This document shows positions 20,726-33,429 of a stretch of 64,000 bases of DNA, piece after piece. The notes under the pieces were generated by a model, which was not told the DNA's origin, did not search any database, and saw only the letters and a list, made by a program, of their open reading frames with translations. Position numbers and translations under genes: made by a program. Positions within the stretch are counted from its first letter, which is position 1, and every line of letters starts with the position of its first letter. Source of the stretch: Yersinia intermedia (lineage in GTDB: Bacteria; Pseudomonadota; Gammaproteobacteria; Enterobacterales; Enterobacteriaceae); NCBI RefSeq assembly GCF_900635455.1, contig NZ_LR134116.1:124001-188000 (forward strand), written 5' to 3'.

Positions 20726-20835
20726 ACTCATCCTCATACTGCGTTACAGACACATTCGTTTATCCCCATAAACGTCGCGTGACTGCGCCTTGTCTGAGAA
20801 TGAGTTATGCCGATAAGGTATTTTGCTTTTTATAT

Positions 20836-20911
20836 GGGGCTATAGCTCAGCTGGGAGAGCGCCTGCCTTGCACGCAGGAGGTCAGCGGTTCGATCCCGCT
20901 TAGCTCCACCA
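20836..20911 (+). tRNA. alaT: tRNA-Ala (UGC)
   Basis: A 76-base cloverleaf: acceptor GGGGCTA with TAGCTCC, anticodon TGC in CTTGCACG, T loop GGTTCGATCCC, encoded CCA. Second tRNA of the Ile-Ala type spacer. Confidence 0.97.
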
Positions 20912-20970
20912 TATAAAAAAACTATTTCAAAACGTACTGCGGTCGTAAGGCACAGTGTGTTGTGAAATAT

Positions 20971-20982
20971 TGCTCTTTAACA
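20971..20982 (+). promoter_or_regulatory. boxA antitermination site, spacer
   Basis: TGCTCTTTAACA is a perfect boxA in the spacer before 23S rRNA, maintaining antitermination into the large subunit gene. Confidence 0.8.
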
Positions 20983-21257
20983 ATCTGGAACAAGCTGAAA
21001 ATTGAAACAATACAGCTGAAACTTATCTCTCCGTAGAATGACTGAGATAAGGATTAACCTGTATTAGAGTCTCTCAAATAATCGCAATGCCAATGTGTTT
21101 ATCATTGTTGCAGTGTGAGCGAGAAGACACTCAGCCAGGCGTACAGCGCACAGCAACCGGAGTGAACTCAACGTTCATGAAGATTGCGCGCACTGCACAA
21201 CACAGCAGAGTGTGTTCACAGCCACACCAATAACGAAAAAACATCTTTGGGTTGTGA

Positions 21258-24164
<2,907 letters not shown>

Positions 24165-24277
24165 ACAACACCAAAGGTGTTTTGTGTTTGAGAGAGAATG
24201 ATATTTTCAGCGACGTTCCGAGATTGGGCTGGCTGGCTGTGTGAAGAATTGCATAGCGGGTTAGTTTAGACAGAATT

Positions 24278-24397
24278 TGCCTGGCGGCCTTAGCGCGGTG
24301 GTCCCACCTGATCCCATGCCGAACTCAGAAGTGAAACGCCGTAGCGCCGATGGTAGTGTGGGGTCTCCCCATGCGAGAGTAGGACACTGCCAGGCAT
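24278..24397 (+). rRNA. rrf: 5S ribosomal RNA
   Basis: 120 bases from TGCCTGGCGGCC to CTGCCAGGCAT, with the two ends forming helix I. Confidence 0.97.
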
Positions 24398-24519
24398 CAA
24401 ACACGAGTTATCAGAGTGACATCTGGTAACTGACAAAATCGCGTAGAGCGGTTTTGCACAGCGCGGAGCGCTGGCCCTGTAAGGGTAAGTATCGGGAAGA
24501 TACACGTAAAAGAATCGGT

Positions 24520-24596
24520 GGAGCGGTAGTTCAGTTGGTTAGAATACCTGCCTGTCACGCAGGGGGTCGCGGGTTCGAGCCCCGTCCGTTCCGCCA
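24520..24596 (+). tRNA. aspT: tRNA-Asp (GUC)
   Basis: A 77-base cloverleaf: acceptor GGAGCGG with CCGTTCC, anticodon GTC in CCTGTCAC, T arm GGGTTCGAGCC, encoded CCA. Distal tRNA of the operon, as in E. coli rrnC. Confidence 0.97.
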
Positions 24597-24605
24597 CTTA
24601 TTTAA

Positions 24606-24635
24606 ATTATGCCTGCTTATCTTAGCAGGCATAAT
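24606..24635 (+). other. Hairpin between tRNA-Asp and tRNA-Trp
   Basis: ATTATGCCTGC and GCAGGCATAAT form an 11-bp stem with an 8-base loop. No T run follows, so it is likely a processing or stability structure in the tRNA precursor rather than a terminator. Confidence 0.5.
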
Positions 24636-24649
24636 GTTAAGCGTAATCT

Positions 24650-24725
24650 AGGGGCGTAGCTCAGTTGGTAGAGCACCGGTCTCCAAAACCGGGTGTCGCG
24701 AGTTCGAGTCTCTCCGCCCCTGCCA
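24650..24725 (+). tRNA. trpT: tRNA-Trp (CCA)
   Basis: A 76-base cloverleaf: acceptor AGGGGCG with CGCCCCT, anticodon CCA in CTCCAAAA, T arm AGTTCGAGTCT, encoded CCA. Last gene of the rRNA operon, in the same order as E. coli rrnC. Confidence 0.97.
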
Positions 24726-24732
24726 TATAAAT

Positions 24733-24762
24733 AACCCTTCGCGAAAGCGAGGGGTTTTTTTA
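24733..24762 (+). terminator. rRNA operon terminator
   Basis: CCCTTCGC, GAAA loop and GCGAGGGG make a strong hairpin followed by TTTTTT, directly after tRNA-Trp. Confidence 0.9.
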
Positions 24763-25246
24763 TGTCAAAAAACCGTGAATTGTATATTTATCATACTTCT
24801 TTGGTGTAGTTATTCTTATATCTTGACGCCTGTTCTGGTCACTATTCCTATATATTTCCCTCATACACTCAATCCATTCTACCAATTCCAAAAAGATCTT
24901 TTTGTTCGAGCGATACTTTGCCATTAACAATATTTACTTTTTATAACCGACAAAATTTCAAAAGGTAACGTTCCCAATGCATACCTATTTAGCTGAATTT
25001 ATGTACAAAACGATTGTAATTCTGTGGTGTGACGTTGCTCATTATTACTTTCACAAAATGTACTAAAACTAATTAACATTTCAGCTATCAGGAAGCTCAC
25101 CTTAAAAAACATCATATTCTTGTAGAACAACATAATTTGCATATTGGCCGAAGCTCAGGGCAGTAAATGACCTGAATGATTATCTTAACTGTTCTTTGGA
25201 ATGGTAATGAGTCAGCGGCTCGACGATGACAAGTGAGGAGAGAAAT
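24763..25246 (+). promoter_or_regulatory. A+T-rich upstream region of the sugar importer
   Basis: No gene is seen in these 484 bases. TGTGA at 25028-25032, six bases, then TCATT is a half-conserved CRP-like site. Sugar-importer promoters are often CRP-controlled, but the match is weak. A small palindrome-like stretch ACAAAACGATTGTAATTCTG lies just upstream. Confidence 0.3.
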
Positions 25247-26203
25247 ATGTACAGACGTTTACTGTTAGCAGCAGCTATAACAGCGGCAATGTGTAGTGCA
25301 GCCCAAGCGGCTCCGTTAGTCGTGGGTTTTTCTCAAATTGGTTCAGAGTCCGGTTGGCGCTCTGCGGAAACTAAGGTTTCTAAACAAGAAGCGGAAAAGC
25401 GCGGTATCACATTAAAAATTGCAGATGCTCAACAAAAACAAGAGAACCAAATTAAAGCCGTGAGATCGTTTATTGCTCAAGGTGTTGATGCCATTTTTAT
25501 CGCGCCAGTGGTCGCAACGGGTTGGACTCCAGTATTGCAGGAAGCTAAAGAAGCTAAAATCCCCGTATTCCTGCTTGACCGTATGATAGAGGTGAATGAC
25601 CCCTCTTTGTACACAGCAGCAGTGGCTTCAGACAGCGTGTATGAAGGTAAGGTCGCAGGTGAATGGTTGCTGAAAGATGTTGCAGGCAAACCTTGTAACG
25701 TTGTTGAACTACAAGGCACCGTTGGTTCAAGTGTGGCTATTAACCGCAAAAAAGGTTTCGCTGACGGGATCGCATCGGCACCTAACGTAAAAATAATTCG
25801 CTCTCAGTCCGGGGATTTCACACGGAGTAAAGGCAAAGAAGTGATGGAGAGCTTCATTAAGGCGGAGCAAAACGGTAAGAACATTTGTGCTGTCTATGCA
25901 CATAACGATGATATGGCGATAGGCGCCATTCAAGCCATTAAAGAAGCCGGTTTGAAGCCGGGTTCAGAGATTAAGATTGTATCCATCGATGGTGTTCCTG
26001 ATATTTTCAAAGCGATGAGTAGCGGAGAGGCTAATGCTACTGTTGAATTAACACCGAATATGGCAGGCCCTGCTTTCGATGCATTAATTGCGTTGAAGAA
26101 AGATGGCACCCAACCCCCTAAATTTATCCAAACAGAATCCCGTCTGTTACAGCCTGATACGGCTAAACAGGAATATGAATCTAAGAAGAGTCTTGGCTAT
26201 TGA
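25247..26203 (+). CDS. ytfQ: Galactofuranose-type sugar-binding protein (YtfQ family)
   Basis: A 318-residue periplasmic binding protein of the ribose/galactose cluster B type. Signal peptide MYRRLLLAAAITAAMCSAAQA, then APLVVGFSQIGSESGWR. It is very close along its length to E. coli YtfQ, including DAIFIAPVVATGW, NVVELQGTVG, RSQSGDFTRSKGKEVMESF and AHNDDMAIGAIQAIKEAGL, so binding of galactofuranose (and galactopyranose) is expected. ATG 25247 has a GAGGAGAG site; an ATG at 25226 would spoil the signal peptide. First gene of a four-gene importer; a strong hairpin follows before the ATPase gene. Confidence 0.88.
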   Translation: MYRRLLLAAAITAAMCSAAQAAPLVVGFSQIGSESGWRSAETKVSKQEAEKRGITLKIADAQQKQENQIKAVRSFIAQGVDAIFIAPVVATGWTPVLQEAKEAKIPVFLLDRMIEVNDPSLYTAAVASDSVYEGKVAGEWLLKDVAGKPCNVVELQGTVGSSVAINRKKGFADGIASAPNVKIIRSQSGDFTRSKGKEVMESFIKAEQNGKNICAVYAHNDDMAIGAIQAIKEAGLKPGSEIKIVSIDGVPDIFKAMSSGEANATVELTPNMAGPAFDALIALKKDGTQPPKFIQTESRLLQPDTAKQEYESKKSLGY

Positions 26204-26210
26204 TTCAAAT

Positions 26211-26229
26211 GGCGGGGGCTTGCCCCGCC
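26211..26229 (+). other. GC-rich hairpin between binding protein and ATPase genes
   Basis: GGCGGGG and CCCCGCC pair around a short loop in the 85-base gap. It has no T run. A structure here commonly protects the binding-protein transcript so that it exceeds the membrane components. Confidence 0.55.
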
Positions 26230-26288
26230 TACTTTCGTCACCTGTATTTGGGCAATATCTGAGTCGTTTTTGAACGTGGGTACATCTG

Positions 26289-27779
26289 ATGGAAACACTG
26301 CTAGAAGTTCGTGGTTTGTCAGTTGAATTTCCTGGTGTTAAGGCATTGGACTCTGTGGATTTTTCTCTGCTTCGCGGTGAAGTTGTCGCATTGTTAGGAG
26401 AGAACGGAGCCGGAAAATCGACGTTAATAAAAGCATTAACCGGGGTCTATAAGCGGGCTGCCGGTGAAGTTTATTTAGATGGCAAGGCCATTTGCCCCAT
26501 TGATACTGCTGATGCCCAAAAATTGGGTATTGGTACTGTTTATCAAGAGGTCAACTTGCTGCCCAATATATCTGTCGCAGCAAATCTATTTATTGGTCGT
26601 GAGCCATTACGTTGGGGGCTGATTGACCATCGCACGATGAATCTACAAGCAGAAAAACTGCTAACGGGCTATGGCCTTACATTAGATGTGCAGCAACCGT
26701 TAGCTAACTTTTCTATTGCAATACAACAGATTGTCGCCATTGCTCGCGCGGTCGATCTATCAGCAAAAGTACTTATTCTGGATGAGCCAACGGCAAGTTT
26801 AGATGCTAAAGAAGTCAGTATGTTGCTGGATATTTTACGTCAGTTACGAGACCAAGGTATCGGTATGGTATTCGTGACGCATTTCCTCGATCAGGTTTAT
26901 CGGATCAGCGATCGTATTACTGTTTTACGCAATGGCAAACTTGTTGGCACTAAAACAACCGCAGAACTTCCCCGTATTGAATTGGTTCAGATGATGTTAG
27001 GCCATAGTTTTGATGAGCAATTATTGAAGCGTGGTGAACACAATATTACCGCAAGCAGCCCACTGGTTGAGTTTAAAAACTATGGCCGGCGGGGGGTTGT
27101 AGAGAATTTTGATTTGGCTGTTTCTCCTGGTGAAATTGTCGGACTTGCTGGGTTATTGGGGTCTGGGCGCACCGAGACCGCGCAACTAATTTTCGGTGTC
27201 ACGACGGCGGATACTGGTGAGGCCAAAATACAAGGCAAGCCGGTTAAGATCCGAACACCACGCGCGGCATCAAAATTCGGTTTTGGCTATTGCCCCGAAG
27301 ATCGCAAAACTGACGGTATTGTCGGTGCGGCCACAGTTCGTGAGAACATTATTCTAGCCTTACAGGCTCAGCGTGGGTGGTTAAGGCCACTTTCAATGCG
27401 GGAACAAACGCAAATTGCTGAGCAATTCATTCAGCAGCTTGGTATTCGTACTCCCGGCCCCGAGCAACAAATTCAGTATCTCTCTGGTGGAAATCAGCAA
27501 AAAGTATTATTAGCTCGCTGGCTTGCCACAAAGCCCCGATTTTTGATTTTAGATGAGCCAACACGCGGTATCGACGTGGGTGCCCATGCTGAAATTATTC
27601 GGTTGATAGAGAAACTGTGCGATGAAGGGCTGGCACTGTTAATTATCTCTTCCGAATTAGAGGAATTGGCAGGTTATGCCGATCGCGTCATTGTTCTGCG
27701 TGACCGTCGACATATTGCACAACTCGGTCACGATGAGATTTCCGTTCCTGCCATCATGCAGGCGATCGCGGTGCAATAA
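26289..27779 (+). CDS. ytfR: Sugar ABC importer ATPase (YtfR family)
   Basis: A 496-residue protein with two fused ABC domains, as in monosaccharide importers. The first has Walker A GENGAGKST, a Walker B LILDEPTASLD and a weak signature (FSIAIQQIVAIARA). The second has the degenerate Walker A GLLGSGRTE normal for this class and LSGGNQQKVLLARW, LILDEPTRGID. It would energise uptake by the two permeases encoded next. Spacing to the next gene is 11 bases. Confidence 0.9.
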   Translation: METLLEVRGLSVEFPGVKALDSVDFSLLRGEVVALLGENGAGKSTLIKALTGVYKRAAGEVYLDGKAICPIDTADAQKLGIGTVYQEVNLLPNISVAANLFIGREPLRWGLIDHRTMNLQAEKLLTGYGLTLDVQQPLANFSIAIQQIVAIARAVDLSAKVLILDEPTASLDAKEVSMLLDILRQLRDQGIGMVFVTHFLDQVYRISDRITVLRNGKLVGTKTTAELPRIELVQMMLGHSFDEQLLKRGEHNITASSPLVEFKNYGRRGVVENFDLAVSPGEIVGLAGLLGSGRTETAQLIFGVTTADTGEAKIQGKPVKIRTPRAASKFGFGYCPEDRKTDGIVGAATVRENIILALQAQRGWLRPLSMREQTQIAEQFIQQLGIRTPGPEQQIQYLSGGNQQKVLLARWLATKPRFLILDEPTRGIDVGAHAEIIRLIEKLCDEGLALLIISSELEELAGYADRVIVLRDRRHIAQLGHDEISVPAIMQAIAVQ

Positions 27780-27790
27780 GGAGTTACTTC

Positions 27791-28810
27791 ATGGTTAATA
27801 GGAGCCTATCAATGCCGCAACGACCGCGCAAAGTTAAATGGGTTTTGCCGAAAGGTGCCACTCAATTTGGTGCTCTGGCGGTCATTTTATTGATTGATAG
27901 TTTAGTCGCCCCGCACTTTTTCTCGATCCATATTCAGGACGGGCGGTTGTTTGGCAGTGTAATCGATATTCTAAATCGGGGTGCTCCCGTCGCTTTACTG
28001 GCATTAGGTATGACACTGGTCATTGCTACTGGCGGCATTGATTTATCGGTCGGTGCGGTGATGGCAATAGCAGGTGCAACGGCGGCCACACTGACCAGTG
28101 CCGGATACCCTTTGCCAACGGTATTAGTCGCCGCCCTTACGGTTGGCGCGCTATGTGGTTTATGGAACGGCTTCTTAGTGGCGGTATTACAAATCCAGCC
28201 TATTGTGGCCACCTTAATGTTAATGGTGGCAGGGCGGGGGATAGCCCAGCTTATTACTGAGGGGCAGATTGTTACATTTGATACGGGTGGCTTGGCGAAG
28301 TTGGGTAGCAGTACGCTGATGTATTTGCCGATGTCAGTGGTCATCGCATTGAGTATGTTGATTATTGTGTGGCTACTGACGCGAAAAACAGCACTGGGAT
28401 TATTCATTGAGTCAGTTGGTATCAACTTACGATCAGCACGTAATGCGGGAGTGAGTACTCGTTTGGTGCTGATTGCCGTGTATATGATTTGTGGTATCTG
28501 TGCGGCGGTGGCGGGCATTATTGTGACCGCAGATATTCGTGGTGCTGATGCTAACAATGCTGGTTTATGGTTGGAACTGGATGCAATTTTGGCGGTAGTC
28601 ATTGGTGGCGCATCTTTAATGGGGGGGCGGTTTAATCTTTTGCTTTCGGTTATTGGTGCTTTGATTATTCAAGGAATGAATACAGGGATCTTGCTTTCAG
28701 GCTATCAGCCAGAGTTTAACCTGGTCCTTAAAGCCATTGTGGTATTAGCCGTCTTGGTTGTGCAGTCACCAATGATTTCATTTAGCCACATCTTCAAGAG
28801 GCGAAAATAA
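27791..28810 (+). CDS. ytfT: Sugar ABC importer permease (YtfT family)
   Basis: A 339-residue inner-membrane permease with about nine hydrophobic segments. It carries the BPD_transp_2 hallmark [17 protein letters not shown] and GGASLMGGRFNLLLSV and matches E. coli YtfT closely. ATG 27791 has AAGGAG 7 bases upstream. The stop overlaps the start of the next permease gene by one base, so the two are translationally coupled. Confidence 0.9.
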   Translation: MVNRSLSMPQRPRKVKWVLPKGATQFGALAVILLIDSLVAPHFFSIHIQDGRLFGSVIDILNRGAPVALLALGMTLVIATGGIDLSVGAVMAIAGATAATLTSAGYPLPTVLVAALTVGALCGLWNGFLVAVLQIQPIVATLMLMVAGRGIAQLITEGQIVTFDTGGLAKLGSSTLMYLPMSVVIALSMLIIVWLLTRKTALGLFIESVGINLRSARNAGVSTRLVLIAVYMICGICAAVAGIIVTADIRGADANNAGLWLELDAILAVVIGGASLMGGRFNLLLSVIGALIIQGMNTGILLSGYQPEFNLVLKAIVVLAVLVVQSPMISFSHIFKRRK

Positions 28811-29802
28811 TGTTAAAGCGCAATATTCCTTTGCTGATTACTATCGCCGTTTTTATTCTGGGATATGCTTTTTGTCTCAGTCAGTTCCCCAGTTTTTCTT
28901 CCACCCGAGTGTGGTGTGATTTACTGACGGATAATGCTTTTCTGGGCATTGTCGCCGTAGGGATGACTTTCGTTATTCTATCGGGCGGTATCGACTTATC
29001 TGTTGGATCGGTAATCGCGTTTACGGGGGTGTTATTAGCTAAGTTAATCGGAACTTATGGTATTCACCCAATGTATGCTTTTGCCATTGTATTGGTTATG
29101 GGAGCAATGTTTGGTGCATTGATGGGATGGATCATTGATTCCCTGAAACTCCCTGCGTTTATCATTACGCTGGCTGGGATGTTCTTCGTCCGTGGAATGA
29201 GTTTTATTGTCTCTGAAGAGTCGATACCCATTAATCACCCGCTTTATGCCACATTGGCGAATTATGCCTGGAAAGTCCCCGGTGGTGGGCGATTCACATT
29301 ATTGGCCTTCATCATGCTAATGGTTGTGGCATTTGGCATTCTGTTGGCTCATCGGACCCGTTTTGGCCATAACGTTTATGCCATTGGCGGTAACAGCGTT
29401 TCTGCTGGGTTGATGGGTGTTCCCGTCAGGCAAACGACGATTAAAATTTATATGCTATCGAGCACATTAGCTGCGCTATCGGGAATTGTTTTCTCACTCT
29501 ACACCTCTGCTGGCTATGCATTGGCAGCCAGTGGTGTTGAGCTAGATGCCATTGCCGCAGTCGTTATCGGTGGCACACTACTCACTGGCGGTATTGGAAC
29601 TGTTTTCGGCACGTTGTTTGGCGTTTTGATTCAGGGCTTGATACAGAGCTACATTACCTTCGATGGTACACTCAGCTCATGGTGGACCAAGATTGTCATT
29701 GGTATTTTATTATTCAGCTTTATTGCGATTCAGAAGGCGATGGGTGCTTTTTATCTGAACCGGCGTGCACGTCCTCAGTCACCGCCACTTAATCCTGTAT
29801 AG
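28810..29802 (+). CDS. yjfF: Sugar ABC importer permease (YjfF family)
   Basis: A 330-residue second permease. Same family motifs ([37 protein letters not shown]), about eight hydrophobic segments. It forms a heterodimer with the YtfT-type protein in the E. coli galactofuranose system. Its last 14 bases overlap the 3' end of convergent hdfR. Confidence 0.9.
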   Translation: MLKRNIPLLITIAVFILGYAFCLSQFPSFSSTRVWCDLLTDNAFLGIVAVGMTFVILSGGIDLSVGSVIAFTGVLLAKLIGTYGIHPMYAFAIVLVMGAMFGALMGWIIDSLKLPAFIITLAGMFFVRGMSFIVSEESIPINHPLYATLANYAWKVPGGGRFTLLAFIMLMVVAFGILLAHRTRFGHNVYAIGGNSVSAGLMGVPVRQTTIKIYMLSSTLAALSGIVFSLYTSAGYALAASGVELDAIAAVVIGGTLLTGGIGTVFGTLFGVLIQGLIQSYITFDGTLSSWWTKIVIGILLFSFIAIQKAMGAFYLNRRARPQSPPLNPV

Positions 29803-30676
29803 CGCTCTGAGCAGCGTTATTCATAGGTGTTTTTAATAGTTGCCGAATCAATACTTGCTGGTCACTGTTTTGCAACCAAACGGCATACAGTGGCCGCACA
29901 ACAGCTGGCATGTCCGCATTCATGGCCAATTGAGGGTACTCCTTTTGCCAGTGTTCGGGCAGAAAGGCACAGCCGCCAGTGGTTTCCAATAATTGCCGGG
30001 TTAAATGTGCCGATGTGGTCGTTAGCACTGGCATTTGCATGCTCTCCAGCAATCTATTCTCTTGTTGATGAAAATCAGCGCCCCACTCAAGCTTGATGTA
30101 AGGAGCCTCATTTGCATTTTTATGCTCGGCGTCTGACTCAGTTTCTTTCGATAAATCAATCGGCTCAAACGAAAACAGTCGCAGCGAAAAGTGCCCCAGG
30201 AGCAGGCTGGACAGTTCATCCATTTTAGGCGGTTCAGTCGTTATCAATAAATCCAGTTGCCGTTCGTGCAACTGTTTCACCAGCGAGTGTCGCAGCGCAA
30301 TCCGCGCCTCAAGGCGCAATGCCTCTCGTTGTTTATATAATTGTTGCAACCACGGAGTGAGGTATGCCTCCCACAGTGAAGCGGTTGCACCAATGGATAA
30401 CTCGGTATGTTGTAGTGAGTGAGCGACCTCTTTTTTGGCGAGTTGCCAGGTACTCATCAGCGATTCTGCATAAGGCACCAAGCGTTCCCCTGCCGGTGTC
30501 AGACGAATATTATTGCGATGACGAGTGAATAAATTTGCACCTAATTGATTTTCCAACTGACGGATACGAAAACTTACCGCCGACTGTGTTAAGTACAAAG
30601 ATTCAGCAGCGCGACCAAAGTGGCGAGTTCTACTGACCTCCAAAAAGGTTTTCAGTAATTCGGTATCCAAACCCAT
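29789..30676 (-). CDS. hdfR: HdfR, LysR-family regulator of flhDC
   Basis: A 295-residue LysR regulator. The helix-turn-helix part ([20 protein letters not shown] then [20 protein letters not shown]) is almost identical to E. coli HdfR, a repressor of the flagellar master operon. Start options are ATG 30682, ATG 30676 or TTG 30670; the TTG gives the start closest to the E. coli protein, and no ribosome site decides it. The C-terminal effector domain is less conserved and has an insertion ([16 protein letters not shown]). It is divergent from maoP, as in E. coli. Confidence 0.88.
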   Translation of the reverse strand: MGLDTELLKTFLEVSRTRHFGRAAESLYLTQSAVSFRIRQLENQLGANLFTRHRNNIRLTPAGERLVPYAESLMSTWQLAKKEVAHSLQHTELSIGATASLWEAYLTPWLQQLYKQREALRLEARIALRHSLVKQLHERQLDLLITTEPPKMDELSSLLLGHFSLRLFSFEPIDLSKETESDAEHKNANEAPYIKLEWGADFHQQENRLLESMQMPVLTTTSAHLTRQLLETTGGCAFLPEHWQKEYPQLAMNADMPAVVRPLYAVWLQNSDQQVLIRQLLKTPMNNAAQSAIQD

Positions 30677-30789
30677 CTCCAATTTTTTTTGTCGTTAAGA
30701 TTTAAATGTTTTGTTTTACACGCTGTCAAGCCTATCTAATACTCCGCGCCATAAACAGCACGACCATGAGAGAATTAGGAGCGTGTCAG

Positions 30790-31128
30790 ATGGCGGATAG
30801 CTTCATCACGACCAATCGTTTTTTTGATAATAAACATTATCCTCGCGGGTTCTCGCGTCACGGCGATTTCACCATTAAAGAGGCGCAATTACTAGAGCGC
30901 CATGGTTACGCCTTTAACGAACTCGATCTCGGGAAACGCCAGCCTGTAACGGAAGAAGAACAGTTATTTGTTGCTGTTTGTCGCGGCGAACGTGAACCTG
31001 TCAGTGCCGAGGAGAAAGTCTGGTCCAAATATGTGACCCGAACTCGTCGCCCTAAACGCTTCCATACCCTGTCAGGCGGTAAGCCGCAGATGGATGCGGT
31101 GGAAGATTATACCGATAGCGACGATTAA
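30790..31128 (+). CDS. maoP: MaoP (YifE), Ori macrodomain organiser
   Basis: A 112-residue protein, almost identical to E. coli YifE/MaoP ([33 protein letters not shown]). MaoP acts with the maoS site to confine DNA interactions in the Ori macrodomain. ATG 30790 has AGGAG 8 bases upstream; an in-frame ATG at 30706 adds residues absent from homologues. Divergent from hdfR, in the conserved order hdfR-maoP-comM. Confidence 0.93.
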   Translation: MADSFITTNRFFDNKHYPRGFSRHGDFTIKEAQLLERHGYAFNELDLGKRQPVTEEEQLFVAVCRGEREPVSAEEKVWSKYVTRTRRPKRFHTLSGGKPQMDAVEDYTDSDD

Positions 31129-31131
31129 TCC

Positions 31132-31262
31132 CCTCTTATCCTTCGTCCTTGAAATTGCAGGGGTGTTAGCGGCGCGCTCTTACCCGAATCACTTACTTAA
31201 GTAAGTGATTCGGGATACGTTTGCTAGCGGCCTACCTGTGATCCCAATGACTTTGGATATCA
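31132..31262. repeat. Palindromic repetitive element, copy 2
   Basis: Ends TTATCCTTCGTCCTTGAAAT and CCAATGACTTTGGATATC are imperfect inverted repeats like those of the 9483 copy. The centre (31183-31214) is a perfect 32-base palindrome with arms CCCGAATCACTTACTT. It sits between convergent maoP and comM, where it may also help termination. Confidence 0.65.
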
Positions 31263-31299
31263 GATAGGTGTTTGATAATAGGGTTTTTTACTCCCCTAT

Positions 31300-32823
31300 T
31301 TACATCAAGCTTTTGTGTAACTGCAACAGCAGCCGGTCCATACAACGATAGCTCAGTGCTTCCGAAAGGTGATTTCTTTGGATGCTATTTTCCTGAGCGA
31401 GATCGGCAATGCTCCGCGCTACTTTTAGAATATGGTGCCAGGCGCGTACCGACAAACCCAGTGTCAGCAGGACTTGCTCTAGAAAGGCCGCATTCTCAGG
31501 GGTGAGGGAGCAATATTCTGCAACTTCCTGGCTATTAAGCTGAGAATTTATCTTCCCTGCTCGATCCAATTGCCTCTGTCTTGCCTGCAATACTCGTAAC
31601 CTGACAGTTTCACTGCTTTCCCCTTGATGCCTCTGGGCCCCCAGCATACCTGATGGCAGTAATGGCACCTCTATCGACAAATCAAACCTGTCCAGAAACG
31701 GCCCCGACAATTTTGCCAGATAGCGCAGAATCTGTTGTGGCGGTGTACGGTTATGGACCCCCTGATAATGACCGCTGGGGCTGGGGTTCATTGCGGCGAT
31801 AAGTTGCACTTTGGCAGGAAAGCACACTTTTGCCGCTGCACGAGAAATGATAATTTCGCCTGACTCCAGTGGTTCGCGCAAAGAATCCAGCACCCGACGT
31901 TCAAATTCAGGTAATTCATCGAGGAAGAGTACACCATTGTGCGCCAGCGAAATCTCACCGGGGCGAGGAATGGAACCTCCGCCAATCAGTGCTGCCATCG
32001 ACGCGCTGTGGTGGGGCGCGCGAAAAGCCCGGCAGCGCCATTGGGCGGGGAGATCGTTACTGTGCAGTAGGCCATTAATGGCAGCGGCCTCTAATGCCTC
32101 TTGATCCGTCAACGGTGGCAGTAATCCGGTTAACCGATTTGCCAGCATCGTTTTGCCCGTTCCTGGTGGCCCGAGTAATAGCAGGTTATGCCCACCCGCC
32201 GCAGTAATCTCTAAAGCGCGTTTAGCCTGTGGCTGCCCGATGATATCTTGCAGGTCGAGGCTGTTATCCCATGATGGTGTAGATTCAAGGAGCTGGCCTT
32301 GAGCGAGGGTGTTTTCACCCTGCAAAAAACCACATACAGCTAATAAGTGGTCGGCAACCCGGCTGTTACCTTGTGGTATTAAACCTATCTCATGACGGTT
32401 GGCGGTTGGCAGGATTAATTGCCGCTGCACTTGGCTGCTGGCGAGTGCTGCCGGAATTGCGCCGCTAACACGCCTTAACGCCCCTGACAGGGCTAACTCA
32501 CCCAAGAACTCATAGTGGGTTAATTTATCCGCAGGAATCTGTTCTGACGCAGCCAGTATCGCTAAGGCAATAGGGAGGTCATAGCGGCCGCCTTCTTTAG
32601 GCAGGTCTGCTGGTGCCAGACTAACGGTGATCCGCTTCGCTGGAAAAGTGAAGCCACTGTTGATTAATGCGCTCCGAACTCTATCTCGAGCCTCTTTTAC
32701 GGTGGTTTCCGGTAATCCGACCAAAATTAATCCGGGGAGCCCATTGCTGATATGAACTTCTACTGTAACCGGTGGGGCCTGAATGCCTAATGTGGCGCGG
32801 GTATGAATGGTTGCCAGTGACAT
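31300..32823 (-). CDS. comM: ComM (YifB) AAA+ ATPase, Mg-chelatase-like
   Basis: A 507-residue protein. N-terminal Lon-protease-like fold (residues 1-165, VEVHISNGLPGLILVGLPET), AAA+ core with Walker A GPPGTGKT, Walker B GVLFLDELPEF and a C-terminal Mg_chelatase_C region. ComM is a helicase that helps branch migration during natural transformation in Haemophilus and Vibrio; the role in Yersinia is not known. Position before ilvL is conserved in enterobacteria. Confidence 0.92.
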   Translation of the reverse strand: MSLATIHTRATLGIQAPPVTVEVHISNGLPGLILVGLPETTVKEARDRVRSALINSGFTFPAKRITVSLAPADLPKEGGRYDLPIALAILAASEQIPADKLTHYEFLGELALSGALRRVSGAIPAALASSQVQRQLILPTANRHEIGLIPQGNSRVADHLLAVCGFLQGENTLAQGQLLESTPSWDNSLDLQDIIGQPQAKRALEITAAGGHNLLLLGPPGTGKTMLANRLTGLLPPLTDQEALEAAAINGLLHSNDLPAQWRCRAFRAPHHSASMAALIGGGSIPRPGEISLAHNGVLFLDELPEFERRVLDSLREPLESGEIIISRAAAKVCFPAKVQLIAAMNPSPSGHYQGVHNRTPPQQILRYLAKLSGPFLDRFDLSIEVPLLPSGMLGAQRHQGESSETVRLRVLQARQRQLDRAGKINSQLNSQEVAEYCSLTPENAAFLEQVLLTLGLSVRAWHHILKVARSIADLAQENSIQRNHLSEALSYRCMDRLLLQLHKSLM

Positions 32824-33119
32824 GCTGCTTTCCTTTGCCGTGATGTGTCCTTGGTGCCGCTGTGATGTTTATCTATCTGCCGGGCTGAGATGCGATATAG
32901 CCGCGGCAGTGTGCCCGAGGTCTTTTTTGAGTTCAGCGAAAAAGTATTGATTTGCGAACGCTCGCGAGAAATTTCGCTGCAAGGGAAGTATCAAAATTAA
33001 AAATTGCGATATGGCACGCAAAAAAAGGCCAAACCACTGATGTGGGTATTACTGATTGATAAATAATATATTTATGTCATATCGTGTAGCGGCTCACAGA
33101 ATAATAATTTAAATAAATA

Positions 33120-33147
33120 TTGTCAGATAACCAATAACTGTGATAAC
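33120..33147 (+). promoter_or_regulatory. Candidate ilvL promoter
   Basis: TTGTCA at 33120-33125, 16 bases, GATAAC at 33142-33147 with an upstream TGTG extension, about 45 bases before ilvL. The rest of the comM-ilvL gap (32824-33119) is A+T-rich with no gene seen. Confidence 0.5.
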
Positions 33148-33190
33148 TCTGTAGGTATTCGTTCGACATTGACAGATGAACAACCTAATT

Positions 33191-33289
33191 ATGAAAGCGA
33201 TTTTCCAAGTGATTAACCTAGTCCTAATTAGCGTGGTGGTGATTATTATCCCACCGTGCGGGGCTGCACTTGGACGAATAAAGGCATAA
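33191..33289 (+). CDS. ilvL: IlvL leader peptide of the ilvGMEDA operon
   Basis: A 32-residue peptide too short for routine gene calling: MKAIFQVINLVLISVVVIII then PPCGAALGRIKA. The run of Val, Ile and Leu codons (isoleucine, valine and leucine are the end products) is the sensor of the attenuator, and the C-terminal PPCGAALG is the same as in E. coli IlvL. Ribosome stalling on these codons would prevent formation of the terminator that follows. Confidence 0.95.
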   Translation: MKAIFQVINLVLISVVVIIIPPCGAALGRIKA

Positions 33290-33312
33290 AAATCAAGCCT
33301 TAATCTCAAGAG

Positions 33313-33346
33313 AACCCCCGCACCGAAAGGTCCGGGGGTTTTTTTA
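33313..33346 (+). terminator. ilvGMEDA attenuator terminator
   Basis: AACCCCCG and CGGGGGTT enclose CACCGAAAGGTC and are followed by TTTTTTT. It sits 24 bases after the ilvL stop, the standard attenuator position. Confidence 0.93.
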
Positions 33347-33429
33347 TTGGTACGTTAAAGACGCGAGGAACATAAAATGCACAACAGAATAAAATCCTGT
33401 GCCTCCCGCAAAAGGTCGGGGAAATAACT

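Noticed and set aside
24606..24635. Terminator between tRNA-Asp and tRNA-Trp
   Set aside because: Good stem but no T run, and the operon continues to tRNA-Trp and a real terminator at 24733.
25028..25043. CRP site before the sugar importer
   Set aside because: Only one half (TGTGA) fits; the other half TCATT does not. Left as a weak remark, not a separate feature.
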